Assembly (NCBI GenBank): GCA_035048815.1
Contig: JAUCBN010000020.1
Location: 9,431,501-9,495,500, forward strand
Direction of reading: 5' to 3'
Source of the DNA: Abelmoschus esculentus
Lineage: Eukaryota > Streptophyta > Magnoliopsida > Malvales > Malvaceae
DNA length: 64,000 nt
Below, piece by piece: positions 44,628 through 56,639 of the stretch. The notes below the pieces were generated by a model. That model was given only the letters and a program-made list of their open reading frames with translations, did no database searches and was not told the origin of the DNA. Positions within the stretch are counted from its first letter, which is position 1, and every line of letters starts with the position of its first letter. Position numbers and translations under genes: made by a program.

Positions 44628-47600
44628 TAGGGGTAAGTGTTTGGTCGAGTCAAAAATTTTTGAGTTATTCAAGTTGACGAGTCTAATTTTATCATTCGAA
44701 TTTTCAATCAAAATTTTTTTGATTCGAGTCGAGTTGATGAAATTCGAGCCGAGTTATTCGAGTTTCAATTCAAATAACTCTTATAATTATTTATAATTTT
44801 ATACTACTAATTAATTCTAATTTTAAACGACTTTATGTCTTATAATCCAACCTCTAAATGCCAATGAAGTTCCTAAACAACTGCTGCAACATACCATGCA
44901 GCTCTTACATAATTTAAGCTTCAACTTAATTGAAGTAAATTTCATTTAACGAAAGAAAAAAATAATTTGCATGTTCTGCAATATTGAAGGTCGACTGATG
45001 TAATTTCAATTTTCAGCTGAGCTCAGGTCAATGGCGGTCCTGATTATTACAACGTGAAGGTAAAATGGCGGTCCTAAATAGTTCAAAAAAGAAAATGCAA
45101 CAAAATATTTCTTCTTTAGTTTTTGCGTTACATCGTTGAATACCTTAGACTCCTTCAACTTCGTACAATGTCGGCAATTGTGTGAAAACTTCTTAATTTT
45201 CAGGTATTATTAATAACTCTAACAAAATAAAAAAAATAGTAAAAATATAAATAATGTCGACAATTAACAATAATAAATAAAATTAAATATTACTATCTTT
45301 CATGTCTTGAAGTTCTCTAAGATATTCGTCAAGGTTGATGGGATCCTTAGATTTTCAAAGCCAATCCTGAGTACAAATCAAAGCCTTAACTATCGTCGGA
45401 GTTAATAAACTTCTAAAACCATCTAGAACACGTCCACCGATGCTGAATACACTTTCTGAGACAACTGTCGAGATAGGGGTAGAGAAAACATCTCGAGTCA
45501 TTCGTCCAAGAACAGGGTATCTAGGACTATTCAATTTCCACCACAATATATATCAAAAGAATTCGATTAGTCTACTTCTTACCCCTCATTCAAGTATCTG
45601 TCAAGCTCAGATTTAATTTCCAAAACAACTCGTTGTTTCTTCAACAGAAATTGTTACACGACCAAACTCATCTTTGATAGATTTGTAGGATCTAAAAATT
45701 TGGTCGGAACACTAGATTGATCTTGATGGACTATAACTTTCCCAGAAAGGGCAAAGTATTCATCAAACAAACAATGCAACTCTTTATCAATCACCTTCAT
45801 AATCTCACTAACAATATTAGGAAAAAGCAAATGTAGACCAAAGCTCACAAATTTCATGTCGCGGATCTAAGATAATAGCCAAGTAGACTAGAAAGCTAAT
45901 CTTTTTGGCATTACCCCAATACTTATTGTACTTGTCCCTCATTTTGGAAGCCTTGGAGATTATGTCTAAATCTTTACAATTTGACCACTCATCAAGTAAA
46001 TAATGTATATCTATCAATTCTTTAAAAAAAATAAAAGGTAACATACAAAGATTCAGATACCGTCAAAGTAAGATCATATAAGGGCTTTAAAACTTTCACA
46101 GTTCTTCAAACATGTTCTCAATCATCAATTATAGGGACTCCATCTCCAGTTGTGAGATAAAAAAAGCTATGGTTTTTATGACCATGCGAATCAAATGCTC
46201 GCTCGTATTTTTCAGCTATCTCTAACATTGTGTATGTTGAGTTCCACCTAGTAGACACATCTAAACACAAATGAGCATTAGTGTCTCATTTCTTTTTCAG
46301 CCCGGTTGTAGAACTTTTTCATCCTTGATGGTGATGCTTGTATGTACCTCATAGTAGCTCTGACTCGGTCAACAGATACAAAAGCATATTTAAAAACTTC
46401 TTGCACAATGAGATTAAGAACATGTGCAACACATCTCATGTGCATATATTTTCTATTTGCGACACAAAATTTCGTTGACTCAATTTCTTTTTCAGATATT
46501 CAATACCAACACCATTAGTAGTTGCATTATCAATTATTAAAACCCTCTCAATCCCCCAATCTCGAATGCACTTTTCAAGGGTTTGGCATATGCTTTCACT
46601 ACTATGTGAAAATATTGGACAAATTTATGATTCTATTCTGCAACATCCATTCATCATCTATCCAATGTGTTGTAAGAACCATATAAGATACTCTTTACAA
46701 TGAAGTCCAAGTGTAGTTGTTAAGCAAATTCTACTCGTAGCATCTTTATCAAAAGAATTTTTCATCACATTTTTCATGGAGTTGAATAAATCGATACAAT
46801 CTCTTCTGATTATAAAACGACATGGGAGATGAAACTTTGGGCATGCTATAAAAAGAAACAACTTAAACCCTTCTCACTTTACAATTCAAAAGGGTAGTTC
46901 ATCCAAGATTATCATGCGAATCTACGCCTTTCTAATAGCATCTTCGTTAAAGTTTCATGTTGAAGAGATTGGATTTTCATCTTCAGAGCCAATCTTAGAA
47001 AATGCTAATTCAGATTATTTATGATCCGAAGTATTACCTCCAGGTTTTTTCAAGCATGTCTTCAAATGATGGTTCAAATTGGTTGTAGAACCCTCTGTTT
47101 CCATGGAGTGAGTTTTACCACAATGAATGCACCTCACCCTATGCTCTACTTGCTCTCCATTTTTAGTTTTATATTTGATAAAATGATTCCAACAATCTGA
47201 TATTGGTTGTGATTTCTTTCGGAATGTTTTTTATTTGTAGTCGTACTCGTTGTCTTTGGATCATTGCCTTTAGTTGAAGAAGACATAATTATAAGCTTTG
47301 ACTACCTTATGATTCATTCATCTACAATATAAAAATAATCGTTATTAGTGATATTATGAAATATATGCAAAAGGCCAAGAAAACAGTCCAATGGTCATAT
47401 ACATATAAACTATGATGCAAGAAAGTATTTAATATTTAGGAGAGTCTTGTAGACTGGATCAAACTTAATATTGAAGGACAATCAGAAGGCATTATTAGTA
47501 AAGGTGCTTGGAAAAAACATTTGATTCAGAAGAAACGAGTTTTCCTACCATGTCACAATCAAGCAAGTATTTTATTTTTTAAAAATAATTTAAAAATATT

Positions 47601-48573
47601 TTATTTATTGTTTTTTCATGGTTATGTCGTTTGCAATGACTTCAGTCTTGTTGTTAACTAAGGAGAAGAAGATTCATCCAAAATACTTTCTAAATTTTTT
47701 TATATAATTTTAGTTTGTTAATAAAATAGTTTAAAATATTAAAAATTATATTTATTTTATAAGTTTTTTATACTAAAAAAATCCTTCTCTTTGGTACTTC
47801 TATCCTATGTCCTGCAAATCTACTACTGATATGAAACATCGAAGAGAGAATTTATCACAGAAAATTCAAGATTTCCTCAAGTATAAAAGTTGGAGATTTG
47901 CAGTCCAAGTTTAGAACTTGATCCATTGAAAATGCTGACAAACACGACCACTCATTTGAAAAACCTTAATAAAAATCACCACAGTGATTGTTGAGATTTG
48001 ACTCTAAATTATTCCAAAAGTCTGGGTCACCTCAAATAGGCCATAATTTTAAAGCTCCTGAAATAAACAAAAAGAAAAGATTCGTTACTTGGAAGCTAAG
48101 AATCGAGAATATATGATATTGGAGAGATAGAAAGATTACAGCAACAGGCTTTTCAAAGCACTGGAGTTTCTCTTTTCTCTTCTGCAACGATGAAATTTTG
48201 GAGCTTGAGTTTCGATAGAGAATCACGCCAGGAAATCTGGAATGATGACTCGAGCTCGACCAAACCAAGCACTGAAGTTTCAAACTTTAAAGATTTAGGG
48301 TTGTGAAAAGGGGAAAAGACAGAGAAAGAGACTCGACCAAGCCTACATAGGTATATTTTATGCCCTAACCCCTTAATAAATAAAACGACGTAGTTTAAAT
48401 ATATTCAGTTTTTTTGGATATTCGAGTTTTTAAATTTTCAAACCGACTCGAATTCGAAATTCGAAATAAAATTTTGAGCTGACTTGAACAACTCGAATAA
48501 CTCGATTCAAATAATTCAAAATTAAAAAAAAAAATCGGTTTATTCGAGTTGAATCGAGTTATGCTCACCCCTA
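44628..48573 (-). mobile_element. Complete hAT transposon, non-autonomous now
   Basis: Ends TAGGGGTAAGTG (left) and, inverted, TAGGGGTGAGCA (right): the TAGGG-type ends of plant hAT elements. The flanking 8-mers CTAGACAA (44,620-44,627) and GTAGACAA (48,574-48,581) match at 7 of 8, the hAT target duplication. Both ends carry many ATTCGAGTT/ACTCGAAT repeats within about 150 bases, as expected for transposase binding. The transposase pseudogene lies inside on the minus strand; about 1.3 kb of leader (47,287-48,573) and 650 bases of trailer complete the element. Confidence 0.92.
45283..47286 (-). pseudogene. hAT transposase, BED-finger type, broken
   Basis: Starts MSSSTKGNDPKTT at 47,286 and enters, after a shift, a BED zinc finger (W..F, C-x2-C, LNHHLKTC). 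Middle fragments are recognisable (NSMKNVMKNSF, DATSRICLTT, LIIDNATTNG). The block that in hAT enzymes normally reads LTTDxW is here shifted and lacks the Asp, so the catalytic site is lost. The C-terminal dimerisation region is nearly whole (RYPVLGRMTRDVFSTPISTV, then ESVFSIGGRVLD and CTQDWL), followed by a stop at a former Arg codon and a further 24 codons to TAA at 45,283. Plant ZBED/RICESLEEPER-like family. Not functional. Confidence 0.88.
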
Positions 48574-48581
48574 GTAGACAA

Positions 48582-49154
48582 CAACTTCTAGTGACCAAAT
48601 GGTGACAATGAAACTCTCTTCTTATTGTTCTAGTGTTGGTGAGTTTAATAGTGACTTCAAATTTTAATTTTAATCGCTCGAACTACTGAATTTTAAAAAT
48701 TTAAAGTTTTTTTTTCTCATCTTTTTAATGTCAATTTTTGTAACAAAACCGTTGATACTAATGGATTTGTCTTAACGAGATAAATACAATAATAATAAAA
48801 ATTTTGAAAATAAATGATCCGAGTTTTGTAGATATGAAGATAAAAGTTTAAAGAAAAAAAGGAAAAATAAGATAAAAATAAAAAGAGAGAAAAATAATAT
48901 TAAATTTGATATTTTTCTCTTTCTTACACTTTAATTCAAATACCTCTTTTAAATATTATGTTAAAATCGTATCTTAAACTCTCAATCTTTCGTATTTTCA
49001 CAAAAAGATCATCACCTTTTTTAATTAATTTTTAAATTTAAAATACTAAATTCGAATTCTAGATCTAAAATCAAACTCAAATTTCGGATCATTTCATACA
49101 AAGTCCAAACCTCAAACTTAAACCTTATAGTTTAAGGTTTATATTTTTATACGA
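48582..49154. other. AT-rich spacer
   Basis: No gene or element recognised. Confidence 0.5.
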
Positions 49155-49575
49155 GCAGCTTTGGTGGATATTATATACAAAAAATATATATTTTAAAATC
49201 TATAATAACCCTCAAATTATTTTTAAATCTATAACTATTTTTATAGTATATTTTAAAGTCAAATTATTTATAATTCGATTTCATAAAAAATATTAAAAAT
49301 AATAAAGGTTGAGTGTCCATCTATACAACCTAGTCACCTTAATAAACTATTCCACATTTAAATGGGTACAATACATCAGCATTAGTTTTTTTTATGAAGA
49401 CGGGTTTAAGTCATTCAACCTTCATTATTTTTTTAATATTTTTTTATAAAATCGGATTGTATGTAATTAGACTTTTAAAATATATTATAGAAATTATTAT
49501 AGATTCGAAAATAATTCGAGAGTTATTATAGATTTAAAAATATTTTTTGGATGCAATATCCACTCAATTTTACTG
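49155..49575. repeat. Foldback element
   Basis: The left arm from about 49,163 (TGGTGGATATT...) and the reverse complement of the right arm ending about 49,565 (GAGTGGATATT...) match over roughly 150 bases each, including AAATCTATAATAA, TTTTAAA-GTC and AAAGGTTGA blocks. The loop is short (about 90-110 bases). Confidence 0.7.
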
Positions 49576-50628
49576 TTTTTATACATTATTTATAATATAA
49601 ATATATTATTTTATGAATTTTTTATTGATATATTTGAATATTATTTTTTTATAAAATGATTTTGTTGAACTAAATAGATAAACTTATATAATTTAAATAA
49701 AAATATTTTATATTATTTATATTAATTTTATGAATATTTTTCATTGTTTTAAAATATTCATAAAATTGATATATAAAAAATTATTCAATCCTAAATCTAG
49801 ACTTTAGAGGGTTTAAATTTGAGGATAGGGGTTTGTGGGTTAATAGTTTAGGGGTTTATATATTATTAATAATATAAATATATTATTTTAAAAAATATAA
49901 AAATAATATATTTTTATTTTTATTTATATATTGATATCTATAATATTTTATATTTTTATATATTAATATTATTTATAATATAATTTATTTCTTAAAATAA
50001 TGTAAATTAATATTAGATAGTTAAAATATATAATATTTACGGTAAAGTATTATATAGTATAATATTATTTCCATAGTTAAGACTTAACCCTTATATTTGA
50101 AGCTTTTGAGTTCAAGACCCTTGAAGCATGGACGGATTTACTTGCATTGCGCTGCCAAATTTTATGGGATAATTCTATTTTAGGTCCTTATAATTTAAAA
50201 ATAGTATAATTATTTTTTTTTGTCCCTCTTAAAATTTTTATGGTTTATTATATTTTAAGATCATATAATCTAAAATTAATAAAATTAAACTTTGACCCTC
50301 CTTTTTCTGGTTTAATTATTTTTTAAAACCTTTCAATTTTAAATTTTTTAAACTTAAGCCTATTCTTTTTTTAATTTTTACAATTTAATTATTTTTTAAG
50401 AACTTATTATTTTAAAATTAATCGGTCTGTCCCTCATAATTCAATCATGACTCCGTCCTGCCTCGAAGTGCATGTTTTTGACTTTTGTCCAAAAAAACTA
50501 AGGCCTCTTGATGTTGATTTTCATAATTATATATCCAGAAGAAGAAACTCGGGACTGAAGAAACTCAAGACTGAAGAAACTTGTGTTTTCAGCTCCAATC
50601 TCAGAAACATGACAAAAAGAGAAGAAAT
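49576..50628. other. AT-rich spacer upstream of the transpeptidase
   Basis: Contains degenerate CCCT/TTTT-rich segments (50,190-50,440) like old repeats common in plant spacers. The last ~180 bases (50,450-50,628) are purine-rich and probably the leader of the downstream gene. Confidence 0.45.
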
Positions 50629-52938
50629 ATGTCCTGTAAGTAATTTCTTGTTAGATTATTACAAGGTAAAGGAACATGTAAGAACTAAGAAGAAAATGCA
50701 GATTTTGTTTATTTCATGTTGTCTTAAACAATCCTGGTTTTTTCTTCTTTTTATGTTGTTGTTGCAGTTCTTCCATTGTTATGCACCACCACTGTATTTC
50801 TATTTGTTCTGTTGCCGCCTGTTGCTTCAGAATTAAGTGGTTCTACCAAACGGAGACCAGAGGAGACTGTTGCGCGTCGAGGTGCGGTAGCTACCGATGA
50901 TGGCCGATGTTCGAAAATTGGAGTCGACGTCCTACGGATAGGTGGTCATGCCGTTGACGCAGCAGTAGCTGCTTCGCTTTGCTTGGGAGTCGTAAGCCCC
51001 GCGTCGAGCGGGATAGGTGGAGGAGCCTTTATGCTACTCAGGGAAGCTAATGGGAAAGCACAAGCATTTGATATGAGAGAAACAGCTCCATTTAAAGCTT
51101 CCATGGTGCATACCGATTGAATGACATAATTTACTTGATTTTTTTTTCTATAAGTTGAATCCATTTTCTGCAATTCTCTTCATTTGTGATTTCAGTTTTC
51201 TCCATTTTTCAGAACATGTATGCTGGAAACAGTGCTCTAAAGGCAAACGGAGCCCTGTCTATAGCAGTGCCAGGGGAACTTGCAGGACTTCACAAAGCTT
51301 GGAAACAACATGGGAGGCTTCCATGGGGAAGGCTCGTGAAACCCGCCGAGGTTCTTGCTCGAAAAGGGTTCAAGATTTCTCGATATCTCCGAATGCAGAT
51401 GGAGAGTACGAAATCGGGAATCTTAGCAGATAAAGGGCTTAGAGACATCTTAACATCAAATGGGAAGCTTCTGCAGGCAGGTGATATATGTTACAACAAG
51501 AAACTAGCTGAAACTCTTCGGAAGATTTCGATATACGGTATCGAGTCATTCTACAATGGATCGATCGGATCGAATTTGGTAAGAGATATTCGAAGAGCTG
51601 GAGGGATAATGACATTAAATGACCTGAAGAAGTATGAAGTTAAAATGAGGGAACCAATCTCAGCTAACATTCTAGGCCTTGAAGTTCTTAGTATGCCACC
51701 TCCTTCCTCGGGCGGTGTTTCAATGGTGCTTGTAAGTGTAATCTGCTTCATGCTTCGCCTATTAGAAGTTCATCGAAACGGCAAAAAAGAAAGCGGAATC
51801 TACGCACTTGACAGTTCTGATTCTCCTGCAACAGGTATTGAACATTCTTGCACAATATGCGGTCCCTTCCGGTCTTTTGGGGTCGCTCGGAACTCATAGA
51901 CTAATTGAATCCTTGAAGCATGCATTTGCCGTGAGGATGAACTTAGGTGACCCGGATTTTGTCAATGTTTCAAAAACCGTAGCCGATATGATCTCCCCCG
52001 AGTTTGCGAAGAAGTTGAAGAACACAATCTATGACAACATGACCTTTGGCCCCAATCACTATGGTGGAAGGTAAAAAATTACCTTTGAGATGTTGCCAAA
52101 GACTTCATTTTTCTTTCATATGATCAACTTTGCATCCTGGCAGGTGGAGCCAAGTTCATGACCATGGGACAAGCCATATATCCATCGTCGATAAAGATCG
52201 AAACGCTGTTTCGATGACTAGTACAGTGAATGCGTACTTTGGTTCGAAAATACTGTCACCAAGCACTGGAATACTCCTCAATAATGAAATGGATGACTTC
52301 TCCATGCCTAAGAACACCTCCGGTAATACCCCTCCACCGGCACCACCGAACTTCGTCCATCCCCAGAAAAGGCCGTTATCCTCTATGACACCCACGATTG
52401 TATTGAAGGTTTGCCCTCCAACGACTTCAAAAATGACAATCTGATCCGTGTGGAAAACTGGTTCTCATTCAAGTGGTTTTACAGGATGAGAAGCTAAAAG
52501 GTGTGGTTGGTGCAAGTGGGGGAGCCAATATCATAGCAGGGACTACGGAGGTTTTCTTGAACCATTTCGTTCTAGGGATCGACCCATTCTCATCCGTAAT
52601 GGCTCCCAGGATCTACCATCAGGTTTTTCAAGAAAACTCAAGGTAATTCGACATCAGTTTTATAGAATCATTAGGCTAAGAATGTATGCTTGATGCAGTT
52701 GATACCGAATGTGGTGATGTTCGAGAACTGGACGACTGTGACGGGAGACCATTTCGAAGTCCCAAGCACTACCAGGAGAGACCTACAAAAGAAGGGTCAT
52801 ATCCTAAAAGAACTATCTGGTGGGACGATATGCCAATTTATAGTTCATAAATTGGAGACTGGTAAGGAAAATAGAAGCATTGGAGAACTTGTGGCAATCA
52901 GTGACCCAAGAAAAGGAGGGATGCCAGCTAGTTTCTGA
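50629..52938 (+). CDS. Gamma-glutamyl transpeptidase (glutathione hydrolase), GGT1-like
   Basis: Secreted enzyme that removes the gamma-glutamyl group from glutathione and its conjugates; Arabidopsis GGT1/GGT2 act in the apoplast. Exons: 50,629-50,635; 50,768-51,105; 51,213-51,731; 51,835-52,070; 52,144-52,408; 52,485-52,622; 52,699-52,938, giving 580 aa (Arabidopsis GGT1 572). The first exon holds only ATG TCC T; splicing it to 50,768 yields MSFLPLLCTTTVFLFVLLPP, a clean signal peptide, whereas exon 2 alone has no in-frame ATG before a stop at 50,725. Motifs: RGAVATDDGRCS, SSGIGGGAF, PPPSSGG (277-283), the catalytic Thr in HGTSH (about 376), GASGGANI and a DPRKGG end. No break was seen. Convergent with eL30, 409 bases apart. 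Confidence 0.9.
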
Positions 52939-53347
52939 TCCCATATTTCTGTATTGGGACTTATTTTCACTTTAGCCCGTAGAATCAAACCCAGTTTTAC
53001 TAAATGGTGGCAATTCAATAAGGAAACTAAACTTGTTTTCTTCTAAAAGAGTGCCTAAATCATGAGAATCCAGCAAGAAAATAAAGTATATAATAACTGT
53101 GTATTTCCAGGAAAAAACTGAAGCTAAACAAGCAATGCTGTAATTGAAAATCCAGAATCTTCATTAACCAAAATGAAAAATGGGTACTCGAGCTACAAAT
53201 TTTAGCAACATCCACAACTTAACATTAAGAAAATACCAAATATACTTGAACAAAAGAGGGTGAGGGGAAACAGAAACAGTATAGTGAAAATGTAAAGAAA
53301 CATTGTCATTATGCCATTGAACAGTAGAGAACCGAAACTTCATTGAC
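52939..53347. other. Shared 3' region of two convergent genes
   Basis: Short spacer between the stop codons of the transpeptidase (+) and eL30 (-). It must hold both polyadenylation regions; no other feature. Confidence 0.6.
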
Positions 53348-54629
53348 TCAGTGATCGCCTGGTAGAGACTTGATGATGTCAGAATCACCTGCAGGATAAG
53401 GCCGATAAAAGCACGTTAGTTATCTGCAATGATCAGAATTGTTGAGACAAGCAAATATCGGAATTTAAATAGGGTGTTACCAGGATCAACGATACTCAAG
53501 CAAGATACTCGGAAGTATTTCCCACAAGCAGTTCCTAGATCATTATTGTCTGGGGAATTGAAGAGAGATTAGAAATCAAAAGTGGAAGAAAACTAGTAAA
53601 GGAAACCCCAAGATCAATCTAAATCATACTCAAAACAATAAGATAACAAAAATACGGGTTCAAATTCATATTCAAAGCAATAAGTCAATGACAGGGATCG
53701 GTAACCAACTATCTCTACCAATTATATCTAGGGCTAACTTTGAGCACAATACTCTCTTTTTTCTTCTTCGTTTCAGCCAATTACTATTTACTAATAAGCT
53801 ACGAAATCTCTAATTCATCAAAAGCACTGTTATAACCAGTCGAAACCATGCAAAGCTAAACAAAGGAAACAGGCCAATTTAGCAAACACAGCTAACTTCA
53901 TGTATTGTCTATACAGTGAAAATTGAGCAAAACACTTCCATAATTCATGGAAAACACACTCAAACAATTCAAATCCGCACAAAGTCGAACGACGAAAACA
54001 ATCATAGAAAATCAATAAAGATGTTAAATTAAGCATAAATGGAAGATACTACAACAAAAACAGCTTCTATCCAACCATAATAATTCATAAACCAGAAACA
54101 TTAAAAATAACAATAAAAAGTCCTTCATAAAGCAACATTCAGGAGTGGGAAAAAGACTCACTTCCATTGTAATGGTGAACCCCAACTTTACAAAGCATTG
54201 CATAGTATTCAATCTCAGATTTCCTGAGCGGTGGACAATTGTTCGAAATGATAATCAGCTTCCCTATCAAATATAAACAAACCCCAAATATTTCATCACT
54301 AAAAAATTAAATCTTGGGAATCTAAATCAACCCAAATGGTTAAAAACAAAAAGCAAGGAACCGAAATCAAACTCAGATTTAAAAAGGGTAATTAACCTTT
54401 GGAATTCCGGAGGGATTTGAGCACTGTTTTATAGCCAAGAGTGTATTTCCCACTCTTCATAACCAGAGCCAGCCTGTTGTTGATGCTTTCATGGGTCTTC
54501 TTCTGTCAAATCCAAAGTTCAAAAAAAAAAAAATGGTTTCAATTTCCTTTTCTTGACGTTGTGATAACAGATCGACGAATGAAAGATAAGAGAACGAAGG
54601 GTGTTCACCGTTTTCTTTCCGGCCACCAT
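53348..54629 (-). CDS. RPL30: 60S ribosomal protein eL30
   Basis: Cytosolic large-subunit ribosomal protein of the L7Ae/L30e RNA-binding family. Five exons on the minus strand: 54,629-54,609; 54,502-54,397; 54,263-54,162; 53,549-53,481; 53,388-53,348, in total 112 aa, the usual plant length. The sequence starts MVAGKKT|KKTHESINNRLALVM and continues with SGKYTLGYKTVLKSLR, LIIISNNCPPLRKSEIEYYA, LGTACGKYFRVSCLSI and DPGDSDIIKSLPGDH. All introns are GT-AG. The start codon lies at the very end of a 7-codon first exon, as in other plant RPL30 genes. Complete and very likely functional. Confidence 0.96.
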
Positions 54630-54940
54630 TTTTATTTGTAGTTGCCGTTGGTTTCTCCGGAGACCGGCGGCTGCAGGTTGCTCAAACAAAGGTATGGAAG
54701 CTAAGCATATGGGTTTATATGGCTTTTAAAGGTTAGGTTTTGAACAGGAACTAAACTATCAAAAAGATGAAACTGCAGAGAAAAATAGAAAAAATGGGTG
54801 TGTCAGCTGGTTCCAACCAAATTTATTTTGTTAAGGCCTTATTTCTCTCTGGGCCGAATGAAAATTTTGAGTTTAGAAAATTCGTAGATTTTGATTTTAA
54901 ACGGTCGAAAAAAAGTTCTAAGAATTTCACTTATAGTATT
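54630..54940. other. eL30 upstream region
   Basis: Likely promoter and leader of eL30. The frame 54,767-54,994 on the plus strand shows no similarity and is not called. Confidence 0.5.
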
Positions 54941-56419
54941 ATTTTTTTGGATTTTGCTATTAACGCTCCTAACATCATCGTAACATTCTTATAATTAATA
55001 TTTATTTAATTTTTAATAAAATTTAATAAATATATTTGAAAAAGCTATTTTCACCTATGTGATTAAATTCTATAAAATTAAGTGTTTATGTTTTAGGATT
55101 TTAAGGTCGGAGATTATAGTTTTATAATTTGGGTCATGTATTTAAGATTTAGGGTTTATATTAATGAAAATGTTAATTTTTTGACAAATTATCCAACGAG
55201 TATTGATATACCTTTTTGGAGTATTGATATGATCCTAGTATCGATACGCTTCTATTGCGTACCGATATGCTAAGTTGCATAACCTTAAACAACCCAAGAA
55301 TACTTACTCATACCGATACGGTTAACCACTGTACCGATACCGAACTGAACTTGTATCTATACACCTATTTTGTGTACAGATACACCCTTATATCCTAAAC
55401 CTAATATAGTAGTGGTATCGTTATGCCTCTGTGTATCGGTACCAAAAAATTGTCTCTAAAATTTAAATTAAGCAAGGTGTATCGGTACACGGGCGGCCGT
55501 ACCGATATGCCCCTTCTATTTTGCCTATCAATATACTCTAACGTACCGATATAGGACTACCTTGTATCGATATCCTTACACGAAAATACAGTTCTGGGTT
55601 GAGAAATCACTAAGATTCTCAGCTCAACCTATATGGTTGCTTTCCCATTCATTCTTACACATTATTGGGATGATTTTAAGGGTGTTTCTAACCATTTTAC
55701 AGTAGTTTATTATCAATCCACTAAATCACCATTAAAGGATTCTCAAGCAACCAAAGTAATCAACCAATCCAACATACATGCAATCAACCTATTTCTATAA
55801 GATGTATGATGTTAGGGAGTTAAAAGAGTATCAACCTTTAGCAAAACCCAGTTTCAAACAAGTTTTTCCCTTCTTTTTAAGCTTTCTCTTTCTCAAGGTT
55901 CTTTGAGGGCACTCCAACTTTCTTTCTCTTCAAGAAAAAGCTTAGAAACGAGATTAAACATTTACGTGAGGGATTTTAAGATCTAAGAACATAAACCAGC
56001 TGAGAATGAAGGTCTTAATCTCTATTCTCGTTCGCCCCTCAACCCTTACTCTTAAACCTCATATCTCCCTAACATCATACGTTTTTATCTTGTATTATAA
56101 ATCACAAGTAGCCCTACAACTTCTCTTTTAGCTCCAAGACGAATTTCCAAGACAAACCAACAAAGATCAAACCTTTTATCAACCTTTCACTTCGAGTGGG
56201 TAAAGGAGAAAAGCTTCAAACAAAATGACCTCACCTTTACAACAACATTAAACCCTCCCTCTTCTTATCATTAGGAAAATACCATAATTCCCCCATCTTA
56301 AACCCCTTAGGCCCAACAATAACCCATTACTCACAAGCCTAAGTCCCAACAAAGGCCTAAACGTCGAAGCTCAACGCTTCGTGTTAACCTAACACTCGGA
56401 TATGAATTTAGGTCGTGAC
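54941..56419 (-). repeat. Probable LTR fragment, minus strand
   Basis: Read on the minus strand it starts TGTCACGACCTAAATTC at 56,419, a usual start of plant Gypsy LTRs. It contains a dense cluster of GTACCGATAC/GTATCGATAC motifs at 55,190-55,570. The far end is not defined and no interior is attached. Confidence 0.5.
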
Positions 56420-56639
56420 ATTTTTATCAACATATTTGACGTAAAAGTAATTGTGTGGTGAATTGAATGACTAGGTTGATCACAGATGACAACTTATTGT
56501 TACATACTTATTATATTCCCCAAATAGAAGTGGAGGTTTTGTTATAGTTTGATTCTAGTTGTTATGTTCAGGTTGTGTCCATTGTTTTGTATATATTACC
56601 AAATTTATATTCCCCAAATTTACTCGACCTAGATGCCAC
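56420..56639. other. Spacer between LTR fragments
   Basis: AT-rich, no feature recognised. Confidence 0.4.

Noticed and set aside
50095..50190. Another tRNA-derived SINE (GAGTTCAAGACC as box B)
   Set aside because: No convincing box A, tail or target duplication.
50447..50836. 129-codon frame as the start of the transpeptidase
   Set aside because: It is in a different frame from the enzyme; a 7-nt exon spliced at 50,635/50,768 gives the proper N-terminus.
51155..51433. Alternative frame over transpeptidase exon 3
   Set aside because: Shadow of the real frame, which matches the enzyme family in every exon.
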